A stretch of 64,000 nt of DNA, taken from contig NZ_VZII01000023.1 of the NCBI RefSeq assembly GCF_009391885.1, positions 50,683-114,682 of the forward strand, written 5' to 3'. Below the pieces are notes generated by a model. That model was not told the DNA's origin, searched no databases, and saw only the letters and a program-made list of their open reading frames with translations. This stretch comes from Pseudomonas sp. MN1F (GTDB taxonomy: Bacteria; Pseudomonadota; Gammaproteobacteria; Pseudomonadales; Pseudomonadaceae). Below, in pieces: positions 34,901-47,200 of the stretch. The position numbers and the translations under genes were made by a program. Each line of letters starts with the position of its first letter. Position 1 is the stretch's first letter.

Positions 34901-35208
34901 TTGGCGTCCGGGTTCCATTCGCTGATGTAGGCCTGCTGCTGCCGGCGGTCGTACAGGCACAGCTCGGTGCCGTTGCGTTGCTGCATGTGCTTCTGTGGAT
35001 AAACCCCTTCGATCAGCAGGGCGCTGAAGCCGACCTGATCATCGAATTCCGCCGGTTTGCCACGGGCGTGGGCATCCTTGAACTGGCTGGCCTGCAGGCA
35101 GGCCTTGAGCATCTGCTGGCGCTGCTCGTTCCAGGCCTGGCTGCTGGAGGCCTGGGCGACACCGCTGAACAGGGCGCAGGCAATCAGGAGAGAGCTGAAA
35201 TACTTCAT
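34897..35208 (-). CDS. Small exported protein, 103 aa, unknown function
   Basis: The protein starts with a signal peptide (MKYFSSLLIACALFSG) cleaved after AQA, followed by an 80-residue mature domain with two cysteines (KACLQAS and ELCLYDR) that may form a disulfide. I recognise no family. The ATG at 35208 is preferred over the 15-base upstream extension because it begins the signal peptide directly. It lies upstream of and overlaps the YkgJ-type gene by 4 bp, so the two are likely cotranscribed. A periplasmic role is inferred from the signal peptide alone. Confidence 0.75.
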   Translation of the reverse strand: MKYFSSLLIACALFSGVAQASSSQAWNEQRQQMLKACLQASQFKDAHARGKPAEFDDQVGFSALLIEGVYPQKHMQQRNGTELCLYDRRQQQAYISEWNPDAK

Positions 35209-35306
35209 ACGCGGTTCCGGCAATTGATCCGAGGGGCGCGAATTATGCCCGAGTCATCCCTGGCGGTAAGCCAGGGAGTTTGTCGCTGAATATAACAACA
35301 CGCGCT

Positions 35307-36206
35307 TCAGCGCTCGGCAAACACCACGGTCCGCGCCGCCGTCACCAGGCAGTCGGTCAGGTCGGGCGAGGAGAACTTGGTGAGGATGGCATTGGCCCCG
35401 GCCAGCTTGGCCTTCTCGCTGCTCATGGCACTGTCCAGCGAGGTGTGCAGCAGTATGTAGAGATGCTGAAAGTCCGGGGTCTCGCGCAGGGTGCGGGTGA
35501 AGGCGTAGCCGTCCATCTCGGACATTTCGATGTCCGAGACGATGATGTTGATCTCTTGCGCGGTGCCCTGCAGCTCCAGCAACACGTTCATCGCATCCTT
35601 GGCACTGCGCGCCGTGTGGCATTCGATACCGAGGTTGCGCAGGGTGTGCACCGACTGCTGCAGCGCCACCTGACTGTCGTCGACCACCAGGATGTTGGCG
35701 GCGGCCAGCAGGCTGGCGTCTTCTTCGCTCAGCTCACCCGACTGTGGCTCCGGCTCGGGCGGGGCGATGCCGTGGATGACCTTTTCGATGTCCAGCACTT
35801 GCACCAGGGTGTTGTCGACCCGGGTCACGCCGGTGATGAACGAGCGGTTACCCGAGCCAAACGGCGGCGGCTTGATGTCGGTGCTCAGGCAATGGACGAT
35901 GCGGCTCACCGCCTGCACATGCAAGCCCTGGCGCGAGCGGCTGATCTCGGTGACGATCAGGCAGCCACCGTCCGGGTCGGCCAGCGGGCGCTCGCCGATG
36001 GCCCGGGACAGGTCGATCACCGACAACGAGTTGCCGCGCAGGGTCGCCACGCCTTTCACGTGGGGGTGCGACTCGGGCAGCTTGGTCAGTGGCGGGCAGG
36101 GGATGATCTCGCTGACCTTGAGCAGGTTGATTGCCATCAGCTTGCCGCTGCGCAGGGTGAACAGCAGCAGCGACAGCGCGTCCGCGCGGGCATTTTGCGT
36201 GGCCAT
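35307..36206 (-). CDS. Chemotaxis coupling protein CheV (CheW-REC)
   Basis: The 299-residue protein combines an N-terminal CheW-like coupling domain (about residues 10-150, with HVKGVATLRGNSLSVIDLS) and a C-terminal receiver domain (about 170-295) with acidic pair VVDDSQV, phospho-acceptor D225 (IVSDIEMSEMDG) and a terminal Lys in LTKFSS. CheV links chemoreceptors to CheA and is tuned by phosphorylation. A near-perfect FliA promoter lies just upstream, so it belongs to the late flagellar regulon. Its position beside the LapF secretion cluster is unusual in content, bringing motility and adhesion genes together, though separate transcription units are expected. Confidence 0.94.
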   Translation of the reverse strand: MATQNARADALSLLLFTLRSGKLMAINLLKVSEIIPCPPLTKLPESHPHVKGVATLRGNSLSVIDLSRAIGERPLADPDGGCLIVTEISRSRQGLHVQAVSRIVHCLSTDIKPPPFGSGNRSFITGVTRVDNTLVQVLDIEKVIHGIAPPEPEPQSGELSEEDASLLAAANILVVDDSQVALQQSVHTLRNLGIECHTARSAKDAMNVLLELQGTAQEINIIVSDIEMSEMDGYAFTRTLRETPDFQHLYILLHTSLDSAMSSEKAKLAGANAILTKFSSPDLTDCLVTAARTVVFAER

Positions 36207-36238
36207 GGTGACCTTCGTGGGAAACGGGGGATGCCAGG

Positions 36239-36265
36239 TTATCGGCCTGACTGCGCTGCTCTTTA
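36239..36265 (-). promoter_or_regulatory. FliA (sigma-28) promoter of cheV
   Basis: On the minus strand TAAAG, exactly 14 bases, then GCCGATAA is a perfect match to the sigma-28 consensus. The predicted transcript start is near 36231, giving a leader of about 25 bases to the ATG at 36206. Confidence 0.85.
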
Positions 36266-36273
36266 GTCGGTGT

Positions 36274-36399
36274 GCGCTGTATTTGTAGGAGCCGCGCTTG
36301 CCGGCGATGGGCCGCGAAGCGGCCCCAGGATTTCAGGTTGTTGCATAAATTGCCGGGGCCGCTTTGCGGCCCATCGCCGGCAAGCGCGGCTCCCACAGG
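36274..36399. repeat. Long REP pair (BIME), copy 2
   Basis: This copy matches the 33164-33290 element almost base for base across both REP units, the central spacer and the flanking GCGCTGT. It sits between cheV and the membrane fusion protein gene, 20 bp past the latter's stop, and may end that transcript. Confidence 0.92.
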
Positions 36400-36419
36400 G
36401 CTCTGTGCTGCCTTTGAGG

Positions 36420-37600
36420 TCAGCGTTCGCGCAGGGCCTCGCGGGCGCGGTTCAGCGGTTTGATCAGGTAATCGAGGATGGTCTTCTCGCCAGTGCGGAT
36501 ATCCACCGTGGCAATCATCCCCGGCACAATGGCGAAGTGCTTGCCGGCCTTGTTGGTCAGGCTGTCCTGTTCGGTGCGGATGAACACCCGGTAGTAGTAG
36601 ATCTCCGGTTTCACCTCATCCTGCAGGGTATCCGGCGATATCCCCACGACCTTGCCTTCCAGCCCGCCATACACCGAGTAGTCATAGGCACTGATCTTGA
36701 CCTTGGCTGCCTGGTCGGGGTGGATGAAGGCGATGTCCCGTGGGGCGATGCGGGTTTCGATCAGCAGGCGCTCATCCATCGGCACGATCTTCATCACTTG
36801 CCCGCCAGGCTGCACCACGCCGCCCAGGGTGTTGACCTCGATATCCTTGACGATGCCGCGTACCGGCGAACGCAGGGTCAGGCGCGTCAGCGAATCGCTG
36901 CGCCCGCGGATCACTTCCGACAGGCTGTCGGCCTCGGCACTGGCCTTGGCCAGTTCTTCGCGTGCGCGCACCAGGTACTCGGAGCGGGCTTCGTTGGCCT
37001 TGAGTTCCAGCTCCGAACGCTGGCGGTTCAAGCGGATCACTTCGACCCGGCTGGAGGCGCCCATCTTGGCCAGGTTCTCGGTGATCTTCAGCTCCGCGCG
37101 CACCAGCCGCAGCGAATCCTCGATGCCGGCCAAGGTCTGCTCCAGGCCACGGCGGCGGGTCTCGTACAGCGCCGTCTCGGCGTCGATCAGCTCGGGCGAA
37201 TCACGCAGGCTTTCAGGGAAGCTCAGCGGCTTGCCGGTGACCTCGGCACGCAGGCGCGCCACGCTGGCCTTGGCTGCACGGTATTTGGCTTCGCTTTCGC
37301 CAACGCTGGAAGCGGTCTTGGTCGGGTCGAGCTGGGCGAGCACCTGGCCGCGTTCCACCAGGTCGCCTTCGGCCACGTTCATCTCGGCAACGATGCCGCC
37401 TTCGAACGACTGGATCACCTGCTCGCGTGAACTGGGAATCACCTTGCCGGTGCCGGTGGACACCTCGGTCACCTCGAACCACGCCGCCCAGGCCAGGAAC
37501 GCCGCGAGCATGAGTGCGCAAATGGTGATGATGCGGCCGGCGCGCAGCACGGCCTGGTCGTCCTGGCCGTCCAGATACGAGGCGGGGAGTTCGTGGTTGC

Positions 37601-37604
<4 letters not shown>
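36420..37604 (-). CDS. Type I secretion membrane fusion protein (HlyD family), LapF exporter
   Basis: This 394-residue adaptor has a short cytoplasmic tail, one membrane segment (about 28-49, IITICALMLAAFLAWAAWFEV), a lipoyl half-motif (EMNVAEGDLVERGQVLAQLD), a long coiled-coil hairpin (about 95-260) and a C-terminal beta domain (VKDIEVNTLGGVVQPGGQV). It should bridge the inner membrane ABC exporter to the TolC-like channel. Its ATG overlaps the ABC gene stop by 4 bp. In P. putida this lapF-linked exporter is called LapHIJ as I recall, but I am not sure which letter applies, so no symbol is given. It is the last gene of the secretion unit. Confidence 0.93.
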
Positions 37605-39765
<2,161 letters not shown>

Positions 39766-39769
<4 letters not shown>

Positions 39770-41199
39770 GGCTCGATTTCCACCCCTTGCAGGTTGCGCC
39801 CTTCCAGCCCGAAGGCGGTGCGCAGGGCGCCGGAGTTGTACAGGCAGTCGACGTCCAGGCGCAGCAGGTCGGAACGGGTGCCGGCGAGTTCGAAGCGTGA
39901 CTGGTAGATCTCCTGCTCGGCGTTGAGCAGGTCGAGCAAGGGCCGGGTGCCCAGGTCCAGGTACTGCCGGCCATACAGCTCGCGGGCTTCCTGGATGCTG
40001 GCCTGGCGCGCCTCCAGCGAACTCAGGCGCCGGCCCAGCCCGGAGGTCTGCGCCATGGCTTCGGCCAGGCCGCGGCGGGCTTGCAGGCGCGCGGCGTCTT
40101 CGGCGGAATCGGCGGCGCTCAAGGCGTGGCCGGCGGCGCGGCTGCGGGCGCTGATGGCGCCACCCTGGTAGATGGGCACCTCGACATTCAGGTAGATGCC
40201 CGCCTGGGTGCGGTCCAGGCTGCGGTTGTCGCGGTTGTAGTCGTTGTCCAGGTAGTGGTTGACCTGCGGTTGCAGCGACAGTGTGGGGTAGGCCTCGGCC
40301 TTGGCCTGGGCCAGTTCGGCCTGGGACTGGGCGCGCAAGGCCAGGGCCATCAGCACCGCCGGCAGGCGGTCGCTAGCGCCTGAAGAGCGCTTGCAGGCCT
40401 GGTTCAGCTCCGGTGGCGCTTCCTCGGCCAGGGCCGGCGGTGCCACGCGGCCGAGCAGTTCGGCCAGGGTCGAACGCCAGCGTTCGTACTGCGACTGGTA
40501 TTCCTCGAGGGTGGCGCGGGCGCCTTCCACCCGCGACTCGGCCTGGACCACATCGGAGCGGGTGCTGGCGCCCATGTCGCTGCGCTGGCGGGCCATGCCG
40601 GCGATGTCGCCGACGCCACGGATCTGGTCGCGGGCAATCACCATCAGCTGTTCATAGCGGCGGGTTTCGATCCAGGCGTAGGCGGTGTCGCGGGCGAGGT
40701 CGTCGACCACCAGCAGGATGTTGGCCTGGGCCCGGGTAGCGGCGGCCTGGGCGGCACTGACGGCATGGTCGACCTTGCCGAAGTCGTAGAGCATCTGCTT
40801 CAACGACAGGTTCAATGCCTGGCTGTTGCGGTCACCGCCATAGCCGGAGTCGTAGCCGGTGCGGATACCGCCGGAAATCTGCGGGTAATACCCGGCACGG
40901 GCGACGTTGATGCCTTCGCCCTGCTTGTAGAGGTTGCCGACGGCTTCGGCGATGCTCGGGTGCCACTGGGCGGCGGTCAGCACCGCCTCGGCCAGCCCCA
41001 GGCGGTCGCCATTGCTGGTGGCCTGGCCTGACGGCGGGCGAGCGGGGATGGCATCGGGCGCATCACGCATCAATGACGGCCCGATGGTGCGCAGTCTGGG
41101 GTCTATGTCATCGGCTGCCTGGGCAACCGGGTTGAGGTTCAACACCAGGAGCCCGAAGGCCCCCAGCCACAGCGGTGACAGCGGACTGCGTCGCTTCAC
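39766..41199 (-). CDS. TolC-family outer membrane channel, LapF exporter
   Basis: The 477-residue protein begins with a signal peptide ending PVAQA|ADD (about residue 28) and has the internally repeated helix/strand plan of TolC proteins; readable segments include GYYPQISGGIRTGYDSG, ARDTAYAWIETRRYEQL and LGTRPLLDLLNAEQEIYQSR. It forms the outer membrane exit for LapF. It is the first gene after lapF, 63 bp downstream of the lapF stop, with no terminator that I can see between them, so read-through from lapF is possible. Four-base overlap couples it to the ABC gene. Confidence 0.94.
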
Positions 41200-41262
41200 G
41201 AAATTCCCTTACTGCTGTTCGTCCTTGCCGCCGGGCGCACTGCCCGGCGGATTGCGCCGGCC

Positions 41263-44200
41263 TCAAACGACATGGATGCTGTTCTGCACCCACAGGTGGT
41301 GGCTTGGATCTTCCTGGGCCGTGTACTGGTTATAGTCGATGCCGTCGACGGTCTGGTTGCCGACCAGGGTCCAGTTGTCTGTCATGTGCACCGAATCTTT
41401 GTCATCCCCCTTGATGATCAGCGTGTCGTTGCCGGTTTCGGTGATTGCCACCACGTCCGCCAGGTTGAGGGTCAGGGCCACCGCACTGGTGTCGTTGAGG
41501 TCGATCACCTCGATGTTGTGGATACGGTCGGCCAGGGTGCCCAGGTCGATGCTGGCATCGCCGCCACCCCACAGCAGGGTGTCGGTACCAATGCCGCCAT
41601 CGACGCTGGCGAACTGCTGGTCGGCCACTTCGAGGATGTCGTTGCCAGCGCCGCCTTCCAGGGTGATGTGCCCGCCCTGGCTGCCGACCAGGTGGTCGTT
41701 GCCGTCGCTACCGGCGAGCACTTCGCTGGACGTGGCGGCCGCCACGCTGGCCACGGTGAGGCTGTCGTCGCTGGTGTCGGCCACCAGTGCGGAGAAGGTA
41801 GTGACGCTGGCGGCGTTGTCCAGGTTGACGGTGAGTGTGGCGGTGTCGGTGGTGCCGTTAGGGTGGGTCAGTTCGTAGGTGAAGGTGTCGTGCTGGCCGA
41901 TCACCGCCGAGGTCAGCCCGCTGTTGAGGGTGTAGGTGTAGCTGCCGTCCGCATGCACCAGCAGCGTGCCGTAGGTGCCGGCCACACTGACCCCGTTGTA
42001 GCCTGGGATGGTGTAGGTGCCAGCGGCCGTCAGCACGCTCAGCACGGTCAATGCCGAACCCAGGTTGTCGGTACCGGCCGGGTCGGTGATCAGGTTGCCG
42101 CTGGCCACCGTGGCGCTGCTGACCACGAACTCGGTGAGGTGCGTGGTGGTGGTATTGAGGCTGGTGGTGATCGAACTGGCCAGGCCGATGCCACCGGCGC
42201 TGACCACGATGTGGTAGGTGCCTGCGCCCTGGTTCTGGAAGGTATAGCCGGCGCCGCCACCGAGCAGGCTGATCAGCGAGCTGCCGCTGACCGTCTGCAC
42301 CACGTCGTACTGACCGGTGCTGGTGTTGAGCTTGAGCAGTTGGATGGTGGTGCCGTTGAGCAGGCTCAGCAGATTGGTGGAGTTGACCACCACTTGCAGG
42401 TTGGCTGTGGTGTCGGCGGCCACCGTAGTGGTGTAGGTGGCCGAGCGCGAGCCGATCAGTGGCAGATTCAGTGAGCCTAGGGTAGCGCTGCTGCTGTCGA
42501 CCCGGTTGCCCAGGGTGATGTGGCTGCTGTCGACGTCGTTGACCGCATCCACCACCGTGGCCGGCGCGCCGAGGTTGCTGTTGTTCCAGGTCTCCGTGGC
42601 TTGTGGGCTGTCGATGCGCACGTAGAGGTTGGCCGTAGAGGTCAGCCCGTTCGGGTGCACCAGCTCGTAGCTGAACACATCCACCTTGCCGACGCTCGCC
42701 GGGCTGCCGTTGGGGGTGTAGGTGTAGCTGCCGTCGGCATGGATCACCAGGGTGCCGTACTGGCCCTGCACCGTGGTGCCCGCGCCGCTGGCTGCGGTCA
42801 CGTAGGTGCCGTTGATCAGTACCTTCAGCACGGCGCCGCTGTCCGGGCCGAGGGCGTCGACCGCGCCATTGGTGCCCGGGTCGGTGATGACGTTGCCCGA
42901 GGTGGCGGTGCCGGTGCCCGTGAACTGGGTCAGGCTGGTGGCTTCGATGTCCAGGCTGGTGGTGACCTGGGTCACCAGGCCAATGCCGCCGCTGGCCACG
43001 GTCAGGCGGTAGTCGCCTGCCTGCAGCTTGCCGATGTCGACCTGGAGCCCCAGCGGCAGCACGATCAGGTCGAGCAGCCCCTGGGTGTTGCCGGTGGCGA
43101 TGGTGACCCAGGCACCGCTGGCGTCTTTTACCTGCAGGGTGAAGGTGGAGTTGTTGAGCAGTGCCAGCACGCTGTTGGTGGTCAGCGTCAGGGTCGGGTC
43201 GACCGTGGTGCCGGGCGCCACCGTCCAGGTGTAGGTCTTGCTGAAGCCCGACAACAGGGTGGTGAAGCTGTCGGTGTAGGTGGTGGTGGCGGTGACCGGC
43301 GCCAGGTTGACGGTGGCGGTGGCCAGGTTGTTGCTGGCGACTACCGGGGCGTTGGCATCGACGTCGGGCGCGGTGATGTTGACGTTGCCGGAGACGTTGC
43401 TGCGTGGGTCGGTCAAGGTCACCGACAGCACCTGGCCGTTGTCCTGGGCCGGGCTCAGGGTGACAGTGAAGGTGCCGTTGGCCTGCACCACGGCGGTTTG
43501 CAGCACGGTGCCGCTGGCGCTGCGCACGGTGACCGTGGCGCCGACCTCGCCGGTGCCGGTGAGGGTGGTGCCGTCGGCGCTGATCACCAGGTTGCTGGCG
43601 TTGGCCGGTGGGGTGAGGTCCGGGGCGGTCAGCGCCGTGGCGGTGGAGGTGTTGCCTGCGGCGTCAGTGAGGGTGACGGTCAGTGCCTGGAAGTTGATTT
43701 GCGCCGTGCTCAGGCTGACCACGTACTGGCCGTTGCTGCCCACCGTGGCGGTGCCGAGCACGGTGCCGGCACTGTTGCGCACGGTGACCGTGCTGCCGAT
43801 TTCGCCAGAGCCGCTGACCGAGGTGCCATTGGCGTTGATGGCGGCCACCGGCGCGGCTGGCGGGCTGGTGTCGGGCGCGGTGATGCCGGTACTGCCAGAC
43901 ACGTTGTTGCCGGCGTCAGTCTGGCGCACGACCAGGGCCTGGCCGTTGTTCTGGGTGCTGGTCAGGGTGACGCTGAAGGTGCCGTCGCCCTGCACGATGG
44001 CGGAGCCGAGCGAACCACCCGGGCCTTGCACGGTCACGGTGGCACCCGGCTCGCCGTTACCGGTGAGCACGGTGCCCGCGCCATTGATTGCCAGGTTGGT
44101 CGGTGCCAGTGGCGCCTGGGTGTCGGGCGCGGTGTAGCTGGTGGCGCCGGAAACGTTTTGCGCGGCGTCGGCCTGGGTCAGGCTCAGTACCTGACCGTTG

Positions 44201-47200
44201 AGCTGGGCACTGCTGAGGTTGATGCTGAACGCCCCGGCGCCATTGACCAGGCCGCTGCCGAGGATGTTGCCGCCGGCATCGCGCACGGTCACCGTGGCGC
44301 CGGCTTCACCGGTACCGCTGAGCACCAGGCCGTTGGCCGACAGCGCGCTGACCACCGGGTTGGCCGGTGGAGTGATGTCGGCGGCGGTGACGAATACCGG
44401 TTGCGACTCACCCCCCAGCAGCGACACCGAAGTCACCGACAAATGTTGCCCGTTGAGCTGGGCGGCGCTCAGGGTGATGGAGAAACCACCGTTGAGGATG
44501 TTGGCCGAGCCGCTGCCAATCAGGTTGCCCGCGGCGTCATAGACACGGATGGAGGTGCCGGTGGCGGCGGTCCCCGTGAGGGTCAGGCCGTCGGCGGCCA
44601 GTGTCACGCTGATGGGGGGCTCCGGTGGCGGCACCAGTGGCGTGACGTAGGTCGCCACGGCCGAGGTGTTGTTGGCGGCGTCGGTCTGGGTCACGGCCAG
44701 GGAGGCGACCGACCCGGGTGCCGGTTGCAGGTTGATCGAGAAGTTGCCGCCGGCGTCCACCAGGCCGGTGCCTATTACCACGCCGCCGAAGCTGACGGTC
44801 ACGCGGGCGCCGGCTTCGCCGCGCCCGGTGAGGATGTCGTAGGTGTTGTTGACGGCGAGGTTGGTCACGGCCGCAGGCGGTGAGGTGTCGGCGGTCTGGT
44901 ACTGGGCGGGCGTCGAGGTGTTGCCGGCGCTGTCGGTGGCGATCACGGTCAGCAGCTGGCCGTTGTTCTGCGCCGCGTTCAGGGTCACGGTGAAGTTACC
45001 GCCCGCTGGCACGGTGACGGTACCGACCACGGTGCCGGCCGGATCGCGCACGCTGATGATGCTGCCCACCTCACCGGTGCCGCTGAGTAATGTGCCGTTG
45101 CCGGTCAGGTTGAGGTTGGCGGGCTGCGTCGGTGGGGTCAGGTCGGGCGCGGTCAGCTGCAGCGGTGCAGATGGGTTGCCGGTGGCGTCCTGGGCAATGA
45201 CGCTGAGCACTTGGCCGTTGATTTGCGCTGAAGTCAGGTTGAGTACGAAGGTGCCGTCAGGGTCGATGGTGCCCTGGCCGAGCATATTGCCCTGGCTGTC
45301 CATCACGGTGACGCGCGCTCCGGCCTCACCGGTGCCCACCAGCTGGGTGCCGCTGGCGTTGAGGCTGGCGACTACCGTGGCCGGTGGCGTGCTGTCGATG
45401 GCGGTGACGGTACTGATTGGCGAGACGTTGCCGCTGGCGTCCGCCAGGGTCACTTGCAGGGTCTGGCCGTTGAGCTGGGCTGGGCTGAGGTTGACCACGA
45501 AGGTGCCGTTGGGCCCGACCGTGGCGGTGCCGATTTCGGTAGTGCCGGCGAACACGCGCACGGTGCTGCCGACTTCGCCGGTACCGCCGAGCTGGTCACC
45601 TGCCGCATTGAGGTGCAGGTTGGTGGCTGCGGCCGGCGGGGTGAGGTCCGGTGCGTTGAGCGTGACCGGCTCGCTGATGTTGCCGGGTGGGTCGGCCTGC
45701 TGCACCGACAGCACCTGCTGGTTGACCTGCGCGGGGCTCAGTTCGACACGGAAGCTGCCATCGGCGAGCACCACGGTGGTGCCCAGCACCACGCCGGCGG
45801 TGTTGGTCACGGTGACTGTCGCACCGGGCTCGCCCGAGCCGCTGACCACGCTGCCGTTGGCATTGATCACCACGTTGGTGAGGATGTCTGGCGGCGTGAA
45901 GTCAGGTGTCTGCAGGGTGGCGGCTGGCGACACGGTACCGGCGCCGTCGGTCTGGGTGAAGCTGAGCACTTCGGCGTTGCCCAGGGCCGGGTTGAGGGTC
46001 AGGGTGAAGTAGCCGCTGGCATCGACCAGGGCCGTGCCGATCTGCTGGCCGGCCGGGCTGGTCACGATTACCGTGGCGCCGGCTTCGCCTCGCCCGGTGA
46101 TGGTCGCACCATCGCTGGAGATGGCCAGTTCGCTGGGCGCATCAGGGGGGGTGGTGTCGGGTGCGGTGATGGCGCTGGCGCTGGACTGGTTGCCGGCGGC
46201 ATCGGTCAGCACCACCTGCACCGCCTGGCCGTTGGCCTGTGGCGGGTTGAGGGTGACCTGGAAGCTGCCGTTGCTCATCACCGTGGCGGTGCCCAGCACG
46301 GTGCCGTCGGCCGCGACGACTTTCACCGTGGTATTGGCTTCGCCGGTACCGTTGAGCAGGCTGCCGCCACTGGCGAATGCCAGGTTGGCTGGCGCATTCG
46401 GTGCAGTGGTGTCAGGCGCGGTCAGGCTGACGCTGTTGGACTCGTTGCCGGCAGCGTCGGTTTGCGCGGCGCTGAGCCGTTCGCCGTTGACCTGGGCGGC
46501 GGCGAGGTTGACGCTGAAGTTGCCATTGGCGCCCACCACGGCGGTGCCCAGATTGGCCCCGCCGAAACCGAGCACGGTCACCGTGGCACCTGGTTCGCCA
46601 TGGCCGGTGAGCACCAGACCATCGTTGGACAGCACCAGGTTGGTCAGCGCTTGCGGCGCAGTGGTGTCCGGTGCCTGCAGGTCGGCCGGCAGGGAGGCGC
46701 TGCCATCGGTCCCTACGGCGCTGACTTGCAACAGCTCGCCGTTGGCCTGGGCGCTGCCGAGGTTGACGGTGAAGGTGCCGTCGTTGCCGACCGGGGCGGA
46801 GCCCAGCAGCACACCGCCGGCGCCGTAGACGTTGACCGTGCTGCCTGGCGCGGCGCTGCCGGTGACGACCAGGCCATCGGCGGACAGCACCAGGTTGTCG
46901 GGTGCGTCTGGCGCCAGCGCACCGGGTGCAGTGACGCTTTGGGCTGGCGAGGCATTTTGCGCAGCGTCAGTCTGCACCACGCTGAGGCTTGCGCCCGTCG
47001 TGGCGGCCGGTGCAAGGCTGACCGTGAAGCGACCATCGTTGCCCACCGTGGCGGTGCCGAGCGACGAACCGTCCGGGGCGCGTACGGTGACCGTTGCGCC
47101 CGCTTCGCCGGTCCCCATCAACGTGGTGCCGTCGGCGGATACCGCCAGGTTGGCGACTGCTGCTGGTGCTGTGGTGTCGGCAGCGGTGTACGACGCTGCG

